A stretch of 64,000 bases of DNA from Brachypodium distachyon (taxonomy: Eukaryota; Streptophyta; Magnoliopsida; Poales; Poaceae). The DNA is taken from NCBI RefSeq assembly GCF_000005505.3, contig NC_016134.3:41106150-41170149 (forward strand), read 5' to 3'. The first letter of the stretch is position 1. Each line of letters starts with the position of its first letter. Under the pieces are notes generated by a model. It made no database searches and was not told the origin of the DNA. It was given only the letters and a program-made list of their open reading frames with translations. Position numbers and translations under genes: made by a program. Positions 35,778 through 45,579 of this stretch are shown piece by piece.

Positions 35778-35795
35778 ATGGAGGGAGGGCGATGA
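35778..35795 (+). promoter_or_regulatory. Upstream mini-ORF 1 of the B-box gene
   Basis: ATG GAG GGA GGG CGA TGA encodes MEGGR. Its stop overlaps the next start as ATGA. It lies 31 bp upstream of the main ATG in the presumed 5' leader. Confidence 0.6.
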
Positions 35796-35812
35796 GTGCG
35801 CGGCTGCGATGA
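35792..35812 (+). promoter_or_regulatory. Upstream mini-ORF 2, overlapping the main start codon
   Basis: ATG AGT GCG CGG CTG CGA TGA encodes MSARLR. Its stop overlaps the B-box gene ATG (35809-35811) as ATGA. Together with mini-ORF 1 it forms a chain of two terminate-and-restart sites ending at the coding start. Confidence 0.6.
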
Positions 35813-38677
35813 GGACGATCTGCGATGTGTGCGAGAGCGCGGTGGCGGTGCTCTTCTGCGCGGCCGACGAGGCCGCCCTCTGCCGCTCCTGCGACGAGAA
35901 GGTGCGTCTCCCTCTCCTCTCCCCGTCTCCCCACGCTACCCGTCGAATTGCACGGATCGGGCTACGCGCTGCTTCAGCTGGAGTGACCCATCACGTTTCT
36001 CTGGCTTTTCCGATGTTTAGATTGTAAACTGCGATCTCGGGAATCGCTCGATTACGTTCGTCTTGGCTTGGTGGATCTGAGACCTCCTGGCCTCCGACTT
36101 TTCTTTTCTTTTGTACACTTCCTCTGGTCCTAGTCTCCTAGTTTTCTTTTTGGTGTGTTCAATATGGCGTGGGCTTCATACTAGTCCTAGAAATAGACGT
36201 GTCCGATGCAGACCAAGGGAAATTAAGGTATTCTAACATGTTTCTGTGGTGCATTGGTAGGGACGAACTGCTAGAGTCAACTCTTTGTCTGGGGTGCGTG
36301 CGCTTAAGTTTAGGTCAAGCACTAGCAAATAGGGATGGTGTTGGTTCAGGCTGAACCTTTTTAAGTTCAAGCTTGTTATCCGGGGCCAATAATTATAAAG
36401 GCGTTGCTATATCTCACGCAACTGATTTTTTGTAAGTATAAAAGGCTTAAATCTCAGTTGTTGACTGATCTCTAACTAAAAATCAGGCAACTTCTTGACA
36501 GCAAAACCGTTATTATAATAGTAACTCTTTGCCTATGCTACAAAATCCATCTTTCCTTAAAAAAACAAGAAAATAGTTTCCTGCGTTTGAGTTGGAGTGT
36601 GGTAATTATCATGGGCTCACACTAGAGCAGAAAATAGCAAAAAAAACTTTCTGTCTATTGCGCGGAAAAATGAAAACAGAGAGGTGCTCGTAGGGGTTCG
36701 GTGTGCGTGCGTTCATCTGAGTGAGTGTACATGGGTGTTTGTAAGCGTCTACATTTGTAAAGACCGCTGACTAGCACGCGCCATCCTGGCCCCTCAAGAT
36801 CCCACATCCTCCATGCCCCTGTCCTCCAGGTTGCCACTGTAAAGACCGCTGACTAGCACGCGCCTCTTCGCCTATGAATGGATAAAATCCATCTTTTCCT
36901 TACAAGCATGAAAATGGTTGTTTGCATTTGTGTTGGAGTCTGGTAATTACCATGGTCTCACACCTAACTCCCACGTAATAGTTAAGCTGTTCATTATTTT
37001 GTGAAGATTATGGTTTAGTTGACTTTGTCAGGACTACATTTTCTTTTCCAATCGATGAGAAAGTATAATTGTATACAAAACATTTTGTCTTGTCAACATG
37101 TACAGGATTAGAAGTGTGATGTTTGTTGGGGGTGATGCTAATCAGCAAGTACACTACCTACCAGGAAGAACAATTCATTTCTGGAACCACAAATGATCCC
37201 TCCACCTAGAAATTTCTGTCACCATCTGAAGTTCCCGAACTTCTGTGATTTTGCTGGCATGTTGCTTGGAGCCGATGTTTTCAGAGTGGTTTTTCTGGTA
37301 CCAAACCAGAGTTGCCCATGAGCCTAGCTAGGTACTAGTGATTAACGAACTGTAAATAGGTTAAAATTCTGTAAATCACAGTTCCATTCTTCACAGCAAT
37401 GTTTTATAAATGGTATTAAAGGGTACTCCCTAGTTTCATACAGGAAAAAACTGTGAGGTTTTATCCTGCTACTTATATTTTTATTAAAAAAATGTTGCTC
37501 GTGTTAGTTTACAACTCATTGCGACTCACAAGCAGTGGCATTCAACAGTTTTCTAGTAATATTTTTTTTCCGAGCTGGAGCAATAATTGCTTTTTTTATT
37601 TGTAAATTCAAGTGATAAGTTGTGGTTCTATTCTGTTTTTCGATAATATGTATACTCACCTTGCTGTTAAAAGTAGTGCATGTGTGGCGCTTGTGCAAAT
37701 CCTGCATGCTGCACCATTAGCATTAAGAATAACAAAGGTTGCAGATTGCGCACTGCAGTTTTCATCTCTTCAGACCATTACAACTTGATTGTCAAGACAT
37801 AATTTTCATGCTGCTGTTTCTCATGTTTCTTCTAATATTGTACTGCAGGTACATCTGTGTAACAAGCTTGCTAGTCGGCATGTAAGGGTTGGGCTTGCAG
37901 ACCCTAATAAATTAGTACGCTGTGATATATGTGAAAATTCTCCTGGTACGATTTTTGACCTATGAGCAATACTTTTAGCACTTTCACTATTAAAGTTAAA
38001 GTTTGATTTGATCTGTGTTCAATTTGTCAATGCAGCTTTCTTCTACTGTGATATAGATGGTACATCACTTTGCCTGAGTTGTGATATGGCTGTTCATGTT
38101 GGTGGGAAACGAACCCATGGAAGATATTTGCTGCTAAGACAAAGGGTCGAAGTATGATTTTAATTATTAATCAACTACAGGTTGCAGTCTCATGCATTAT
38201 TTTCAATTATTACTTGAAGTTTGAAATTTTGATTAGTTTCCAGGAGATAAACCAGGGAATATGGATGACGTACCTATGCAGCAGATAGAATCTGAAAACC
38301 AGAGGGACCAAAATAAGGCTCCTCATTCAGTACCGAAGGAGCAAATGGTGAGCCATCATCATGCCTATGATAATCATGCCTCAGATGGCAATTGCAATGG
38401 GCAGGGTAACATTGATTCTAAAATGTTTGATCTTAATATGAGACCAGCTCGTAATCATGGGCAAGGTTCGAGTTCACAGGTCTGTCCCATATTTATCATA
38501 ACCTAAATCAAATGCTTATCTCATGTGTCCTTCTATAGGAACTTACCGTTTACTCTCTTGTCTCCATTGCTCTTCCTGATGGCAATCCAGACTCAGGCAG
38601 TTGATCATAGTGCCAACAACCATGACTCTTCAGGAGTGGTGCCAACATGCAATTTGGAACGAGACACCAACAAATAA
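35809..38677 (+). CDS. BBX: Double B-box zinc-finger protein (BBX18/19-like)
   Basis: Five exons (35809-35901, 37849-37945, 38036-38151, 38237-38479, 38591-38677) encode 211 residues. B-box 1 starts at residue 5 ([20 protein letters not shown], then [11 protein letters not shown]). B-box 2 starts at residue 56 ([32 protein letters not shown]). There is no CCT domain, so it is group IV (BBX18-25). The hydrophilic tail contains DLNMRP (167-172), which fits the DLNxxP form of the EAR repression motif. Such proteins are nuclear cofactors in light, flowering and thermomorphogenesis signalling. Intron 1 is long (1.9 kb) and contains a local duplication. The start [12 protein letters not shown] is the conserved family start and is preceded by two chained mini-uORFs, suggesting translational control. 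I cannot decide the exact rice orthologue. Confidence 0.92.
36541..36963. repeat. Direct duplication in B-box intron 1
   Basis: About 80 bp beginning AAAATCCATCTTT and ending GGTAATTAYCATGG with CTCACAC occurs at 36541-36622 and again, diverged, at 36884-36963. A 26-bp block beginning GTAAAGACCGCTGACTAGCA is also repeated exactly at 36757 and 36839. The intron has therefore grown by stepwise local duplication. Confidence 0.75.
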
Positions 38678-40615
38678 GCACTGGAATATCTGAATGTAAA
38701 TTTTCTCAGTTGTTGGTACAAACATTTCTTCCGCACCGGGAGCTTGAATCAGCTTTAGCCTTAGTGGCCGGGCTGAATGTGTTGTTGCCGCGACCTTAGA
38801 CTATGTATTATTTTCTAATACAGCTGAAGCTAACGACTGCATGCTGATTCGGCGTGGCATGCCTTTGACGCTATGTATCGTTGTGGACTCTTCTTGTGAA
38901 TCTCAGGAATGGTTGTGTGTTATCAGGAACTGTACAAAGGAACAATATATCTCATTTTCTGTGTATACCATTTCAGAATTAATTAAGATGTTTTTTATTT
39001 CAGAATGAAGATGGTGGTACTGAGTGTGTGTTAAGGCTATGAGCATCCTTTGAAACAACAAAGTGATGTTGTTGTGCAAACTTTTGTTTTTTGGCTTACT
39101 GCCAAATATTCCAAAACTTGCCACTGGTCGTATAATTCGTATCCATGTTAAGAAAGAGATGAAAAGACAATTTTGCCTTAGGTAGCATGTTGATTTTCTC
39201 TTTACAACAAAGCACTCATTTTAGAGAACTTATAATTCCAGTCTTTTAAGACGCCAGTGACACAACATTTATGAGTAAGTTTCAGCAATAATGATTTTGG
39301 CATGAAAATTGAAAATTTGAGCAGGACTTCCATTGATTTTACCTAACATCACAAAATTCATAATAGCTTTAGAGGAATAATATACTAAAACTCATCATAA
39401 TTTCAGCATACGTGCTCACAAGCATTCCAACAATGTAATGTTCAAAAGATAATAGTCCGATGACTAAAAGCATTTCAGTCAATATGAAAAACTGACAATT
39501 GACTTAACGGTCAACTAGCGGTCAACTAACGGCAGTGGCATATTTGTACCCCATGCAAAATTTGAGTGGTATATTTGGAACATGCAAATTTTGAGTGGCA
39601 TTTGGACATATGAGCAAATTTTCAGTGGCAAATATGAAATTCTCTCATCAAAATATGCTTATGACCATGGAATTCTGGCCGTAAACTCTAGACTTTGATC
39701 GTTTCAACTTATCAAACGCATCTGCCACAATCATTTACTCTTACAAACATGGTCACTTGTCCATCTGTTCGTTCGTCTGTTACATTTGCATACAAGTAAG
39801 CATCTTCCGCCAAGATTTATTCCACTCTTCAAAATTCAGAATGGCTGGCAACTCTGCCTGCATGCATACACATACGTCCAATACGAGATTTTTGTCTCAC
39901 ATTATTCCAACAGCTGAACTGGTTTACGCTGGTAAAACAGCACAAAGTTCAGTGAACCTGCCCGCACAACAAGGAACCACAAAGTTCCCAGCTCAATTCA
40001 AGATCCTCAAATACAGTGTCCCTAAAGATCTTCCAATTCATGGGAAGGATATTTTCATCAAAATTTGGGAGGTACACCAACTCTCGATCCATGTACATGT
40101 GACATACAGCCGAAGTACTTAGCAAGTAGCAACTAGATGGAATGAAGGAGTGTGACAGCGGCCGTGCAGGTTGATAATGCAGGGGAAGGATGGATGAGGC
40201 ACTAGTAGAATATTTGGATCTCACGAGGTCAAACCGTATCATCAGCCTCATGTGAGAAGCACCAAGAGGAGGATCATATCGACCATATTTTTTGGGTATT
40301 TTTTTGTTCAAGTCAACCAACATTTTATTCCCATCTAATCTAATGCCACGCGGTCGATCTTTTATATGCATGGCATCGGTCAGAATCGCGTCATCCTCTT
40401 CGTCTCCAGCGTTGTCACCTGACTCGATCGAGCGACGTGCAAGGTTCAGACCATATCTACACGCGTACTGAAACCCTGAGACAGCAAAACAAATAAACTT
40501 TCAGTCAGATCAGTATCGGATCAAATTAACTCCCGGAAGATTTCTGTTGCCTGGTGCCTGCAACTTCTAGCGAATCCTCACCTGCGGGCATTCTGCATGC
40601 GTGCGTCTCAGACTG
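38678..40615. other. Spacer between the converging B-box and Aux/IAA genes
   Basis: The B-box 3' flank is followed by AT-rich DNA. It contains one short tandem repeat (39530-39640). CACTAGTAGAA near 40201 may be one end of a CACTA-type element, without a partner. The ORFs at 39757-40371 match nothing I recognise and may partly be Aux/IAA 3' untranslated sequence. Confidence 0.5.
39530..39640. repeat. Degenerate tandem repeat with ATGCAAA motifs
   Basis: Three to four units of about 36 bp share CAAAWTTTGAGTGG followed by CATATTTG or similar (CATGCAAAATTTGAGTGG, CATGCAAATTTTGAGTGG, GAGCAAATTTTCAGTGG). The units are diverged and their role is unknown. Confidence 0.65.
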
Positions 40616-41247
40616 TCAGGCGGTGGAGCTCAGCCCTCTGGCCTCGCACGCTCGCATCACTCTCATCCTCTTGCAAGAGCACGCGAACATCCTGCAAATT
40701 ATCAGAGCGCGGCGATCGGGTTGAGACTCGAGATCAGTAAACATTTGCAATATATGGGCATGAAAAGATGCAGCAGTGCTTACTCCCATGGCACGTCGCC
40801 GACGAGCATCCAGTCGCCGTCGCCGTCCTCGTACACCACGGCGTGCTCCCACTCGCCGTAACCGTCCATCAGCCCTGCATACAAACATCGATCTGTCAGT
40901 GCACAAATCCATCATCCATGAGAGCTAGAGCGAGCTTGAAGTCAGTTAACTGGATGGATCAATGCGATTGGAGGCTTAATGAATTGCGTACCGATGGAGC
41001 AGCAGTGGAACATGGCGTTGAGCTCCTCGAGGAGCTCGTCGTAGTCGGCGTACGCCGCCACGTCCACCTTGCGAAGGTACGGCGTCCCGTCCATGCTCAC
41101 CTTCACGAACGCCGGGGAAGTCGCCGCCGCCGCCGCTTCGGCCTCGCCGCCGTTCTTCCTCGCACGCCTCGCCCTGCGCGCCCTGGCGCCCGGAGGCCCC
41201 AGCGTCAGCTCCGTGAGCTCCACTCCGTAATCTCCATAGCTCCCCAT
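40616..41247 (-). CDS. IAA: Small non-canonical Aux/IAA protein without degron
   Basis: Three minus-strand exons, 40992-41247, 40784-40874 and 40616-40691, give 140 residues. The N-terminus has a weak domain I ([10 protein letters not shown], 11-20) followed by a basic stretch ([10 protein letters not shown]). No GWPPV degron (domain II) is present. Domain III follows ([29 protein letters not shown]), then domain IV ([43 protein letters not shown]), which form the PB1 domain that pairs with auxin response factors. Family knowledge: proteins lacking domain II (AtIAA20/30 type) are long-lived and do not respond to TIR1-mediated turnover. It should therefore act as a stable repressor of auxin-responsive genes in the nucleus. 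From memory and position it may be the OsIAA26 orthologue. A TATA box lies about 140 bp upstream. Confidence 0.9.
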
Positions 41248-41382
41248 CTATATAAATTTACAGACTTGTATATCAAAAGCCAGCCCTGGATCGAGTCGAC
41301 CGGGTACTATACTCGTTTGGAGGGGAAGAGCTAGCTAGGCCGTGAAGAGGAAAGGTGTCATCAATGGCGAACTTTGGCGGGC

Positions 41383-41392
41383 GTATATATAC
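41383..41392 (-). promoter_or_regulatory. TATA box of the Aux/IAA gene
   Basis: GTATATATAC, flanked by GC-rich DNA, lies about 136 bp upstream of the ATG at 41247 and is the only such motif nearby. Confidence 0.6.
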
Positions 41393-43210
41393 ACCCGGGT
41401 GGCGCAGTGCCGCAGTGCACGGTCGTGGGCGTGATATGTATCTGGTGATCTTCTGTGGCAGGGAGGGGGAGCAGGTGGCATCGTATCGTGCGAGGCCAGC
41501 GAGGCGATGTGATATCCGGTGGTTGTGGGCGCGCGCAGAGAGGATCCGGTGGGGGGCGGCGGGGCGGGAACAGGGGCTGGCTGGGAGGTCGGGTTGGGTG
41601 CGGTCCGGCAACGAACCCCTGCCACCGCTGTCGCCGTGGGACCCGACCGGAGGGTTGCCAGGTGGACGCCGTGGTCTCCTCTCTTCCTTGCATGCTCAGC
41701 TCCACGTATGCGCTGCCTCCGTGGATGTCCTGGATCGACCAGAGTCAGACGTGAACGTCTTCGATGTACAATTGCACACTTAGCAGTTACTGTAGCACAC
41801 ATGTGACGAAATTATTCCATGTTTTTTATACTATATGTACGAGAGGATACAATCTGAGTTCGATCGCACAAGGTAGGGCTGCTAAAGGTTCCTAAAAAAG
41901 GAAGCCGCCGCGAAACCAGCATGTTAGTAACGGTAGCCGCCGGCCCGCCGCCATGGTCGATGGGCAGGCAGAACTTGTTGAATTTCGCCTTGCATGCAGA
42001 TGCAGCGCACAGCAGATCCGGGCCGGGCTCCGGTGACGGGGGCAGGGGACAGTTATCCCGCAAGTGGGCACGTGCACACATGCCGATCGACCCCCCCCCC
42101 CGGCCGTGTGCGCTGCACGCAGCAGTAAAAAACTTGAAAACATTCGTCCGGCCATGCGCCTATGTTTCAGTTTCACAGAACTCGTAGTAGCTAGCTGCTG
42201 CTGCCACAGATGGCACGGTGCCGGGCTCTGGCTCGACAGCTCGGGCGCCTCGCCCACCGCCGTGTCCGCCAAAGCCCCCGCCGCGCGCCACGGGACACGA
42301 GCTTCGTGCTACGCGCTCCACGCCGGCCGGCCCTGCTGCCACGCGCCGCTTGGCTATGCATGCAAAACAACACTAGTAACACTGTGCAATGCATGTAGCC
42401 AGTTTGTTTGTCTCTGTGGACTGTGGCTGGATATATACTCCTAGATTGTGCGTCCTGTCCCTGGCCCCTGCTTGGGGAGCAGGAGCGGGGGCGCGCGCGT
42501 GTGGCGGCTGCCCAAGTCATCATTTAAGGGGCCGAGTATACTTGCATTTGCACGTTTAATTTTATCTATTGCGCGCGCGCGCGCGTGTGGGGGTCGTCGT
42601 GCCCTGCAGCAGCTTGGTTTTCCCCCGAGGATTTGAGAGGACACACTGGAGGGAATTGTGGACGGGGGGCGAAGGGATTGATCTCGGTCGTGCCGAAAGT
42701 GCCATGGTTTTAAGAGAAAACCCGAGCTCTAGAAGACATCGGAGAGCTTTTTGATGCGACGGCGTTTGACTCCTTTTTCGGGAGAAACGGGGACGCGTTT
42801 GACCAGTTCTCGCTCCTTCATCTACGTCCTCATGCAAAGGCATGAAACTTGCCGATTAGTAGAGCTCAAGATATCCAACTACGGAGTACAAAAGCTGGAG
42901 TAGGCCCGTCTGATCCTTTTGGCTAGATTACGTACTTTGGAATGCTGTGCAGCATGAGTATAGTCACTTGGTTCATATTTGTGCTTCATCAATGTTGCAA
43001 GGACTCACGCATTTCACATACTAGAACCCTGCCGCTGTTTTGCGGAAGTATGCCAATAGAATCAATTTAACGAGATGCTTTGCAAGTCCTTTGAGGAAGG
43101 AGGATAGGCCAAAAAGTATCGATATTGGAACAAGCCTAAAGCTCCAAGGGTGAAAATGGATTGCAATTTATATGCTCGGTTTCAAAGTTAATGCATGTTG
43201 ATTTTTTTTA

Positions 43211-43657
43211 GAGTAGATTCCACGGAACCATAACTTTTGAGACGTTCCTCTCACGAAGCTATAAATTTAGCTAATTTGCCAGAAAAAACACACGTTTTGT
43301 ATCTGAATGTCTCAAGTTACCCTAAACAGAAGGTTAAACCATTTTGACAGATTTTCTTACATGTGGACCCCACATGGCTGGTGCCACGTCAGCCAAAACC
43401 CTCTGTTTTCGGTTATCGCGTCGGGTCAGCGAGAGAGAGAAAAGGAGAGGGAGGGTTATCGAGTCAGGTCGGGTCAAGTCCAACGTGGCCTGACAAGTGG
43501 GACCCACATGTAAGAAAATCTGTCAACATAGCTTAACCCTCTGTTTTGGGCAACTTGAGACAATTAGACATAAGATGTGTGGGTTTTAGGCAAATTATAA
43601 AAATATGTGGCTACGTGAGAAGCACGCTAAAAAATCGTGGTCGTGTGAAATTTACTT
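43211..43657. mobile_element. Long-arm inverted repeat element (foldback or Mutator-like MITE)
   Basis: Arms of about 160 bp face each other. The left arm runs AGTAGATTCCACGGAACC through CAGATTTTCTTACATGTGG (to about 43368). The right arm runs CCACATGTAAGAAAATCTG (from about 43500) through CACGACCACG/GTGTGAAATTTACTT in complementary order. The loop of about 130 bp is GC-rich and carries a GA-rich tract. Long, imperfect arms are typical of Mutator-like MITEs. The flanking T-rich DNA makes a target duplication ambiguous. Confidence 0.7.
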
Positions 43658-44298
43658 CTTTTTTTATCTAGCACTCCTGCATCTTCACCTAAAGCGCGAT
43701 GCATGTAACACTAGGAGGCAACCCCATTAGTGACTACGTTTGTCATGTCAAGAGTGCACCAGCTCTCTACGGCCCTGTTGGAACACATGAATACAAAACA
43801 TAGGAAAGAAAAAAAAACACGTGAATAGAAAAACAATGTACTTGTAAACCAAATGATTGAAAATAGAGCCCAAACAGAAAGTGTACCAAAAGGTATTCCA
43901 ATGCCTGCAACAACATTCCCAGGGATTAATTCGTGTAAACCAATCGCTGCTACAGTACTCGTTCCTATGGAATCGTTGTTTATCTAGTTTTTCTACCAAA
44001 ACCCCTTGTTTTAAACAGGGCCTAAAAGGATGCCTTTTTTTTTTAGCAGAACAGACAATTTTTTAATAAAAATAAATTCCTGCCGGGTTGGTCAGCCCGT
44101 CAAATACCACAGGTCCACAGCGCCACCCCCATGTAAAGAGCCAGTTTCAGCCCTGCAGACTGGACTGACATTCGCATTCTCTGCCTATATTAGTTCTGCT
44201 CATGAGGCCATGATCAACTAATAACGGACACTGCCAATGCTATACTAGGGTCTAAGACCGGCCCGGCCCAGCCCAGCCCACCAGTGACCTAAGAAAAT

Positions 44299-45579
44299 GC
44301 GTTAATTTGTTTTTTTTCTCGAGAAAACGCAAAGCTTGCGTCTCGATGCATCGATAGAAATAAAGTGTTTACAAGTCTAAGAACAGGCCAACACAACCGA
44401 TCACTCAAAACAAGAACACGACCAACGACCGCTAAACTATCATTACAACCAACACCACCGAACAACCGCAGGCCTAAATGCAAAAAACACAAAAGTACAG
44501 GATAGCAAAGGCGCCGCGGCCCGCCGGCCTCGCAGAACTCGAAGACAAGCCCGTGATGCGTCTCGTGAACTGCGGAAGCCTCGGGCCGCCGATCGTCATG
44601 CTCGTCTCGAACATTGCGCCGCCATATCTCACCGCTCCCTTGTTGGTCATAACAAACGTCCAGTTTCGTCGATCGATACCTGTCGAGTGCACCCATGCGA
44701 TCAAGATGGCGCAGCACGGGATCCTCCGCTAACCCCTACCCGTGGCGTCCAAGCAGGTAGCGCACATGCACGCTGGCAGTGTGCCCAAGACCTGCTTGCT
44801 AGAGCCAAGGCATATGTCGCGGGAACATACTTCAGCCAAGGGTTATCCTCCAAGAACAACGCCTCCAACAAGGGAGCGACGTCAACAACGCCGCCGTCAT
44901 CCGATTTGGCTAGCCAAATCTGGGTTTTCACCCGAAGGATTGGACCACGAGGGATGGAGGTTGGTCGAAGGATTGGAACGCACCAAGCACGCCTTCTGAA
45001 CCATCTCCTGAAACCACCCGCAACCTCCAACCAGACCCTCGCAAGTGCGCCCTGCTGCCCAGCAACAGCAGCGACGCACGTCAGAGCATCCTGCCGCTGT
45101 TGGGTGCACTGTCCAACCGACAGCGCAACACCAGCAGCAGCGGCGCCGGCATGACCGAGAAGCCAAACGCAAGCACAGCCGCGCGCGAGGCCCGCGCGCC
45201 GCCGCTAGTCGGAGCCCTCCCGCTGTAGTCGTGTCCGTGCCGCCACCGGTCGGAGCCCTCCTGCTGGAATCGTGACCACGCCGCTGCAGACTGGGCCGCC
45301 AGAATTAGGCCGCCACGCGAGGACCTCCGCCAGGCCGTCACGCGGCTGGCCCACGTCCTCGAAAACATGCCGCCACGCGCAAGAGAGAGAGGGGAGGGAA
45401 GGGGGGGTGAGAGGAGGAGATGGGAGAGCAGCGGCTGGAAGGCCCTGCCGCGGCCGTGGGCCGGCCGGCGGCAGCGGCAGGAAGAGAGATGGACGGAGAA
45501 GGGGGTGGTTGGGGGTGGTGGCGGGGTATCGCCCGTGGGACGCTAGGGTTAGGAAGAGTGAACACTCCGCGTTAATTTG
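44299..45579 (-). mobile_element. LINE-derived retroelement with 11-bp target duplication
   Basis: GCGTTAATTTG occurs at 44299-44309 and 45569-45579 and flanks a 1259-bp insert. On the minus strand the insert begins in GC-rich DNA (CTTCCTAACCCTAGCG, then C-rich tracts), as many grass LINE 5' regions do. It ends CGCAAGCTTTGCGTTTTCTC, then GAG and a poly(A) run (poly-T at 44310-44317 on the plus strand). AACACTTTATTTCTATCGATG just before the end also resembles plant LINE 3' regions. No endonuclease or reverse transcriptase ORF is present. It is therefore an internally deleted, non-autonomous copy, or a chimeric retroposed transcript. ORFs in it on both strands are incidental. Confidence 0.7.

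Noticed and set aside
41892..42523. Several ORFs over 100 codons on both strands
   Set aside because: They are mirror frames of GC-rich DNA, with high Ala/Arg/Pro content and no family match, no TATA-start pairing and no plausible splice structure.
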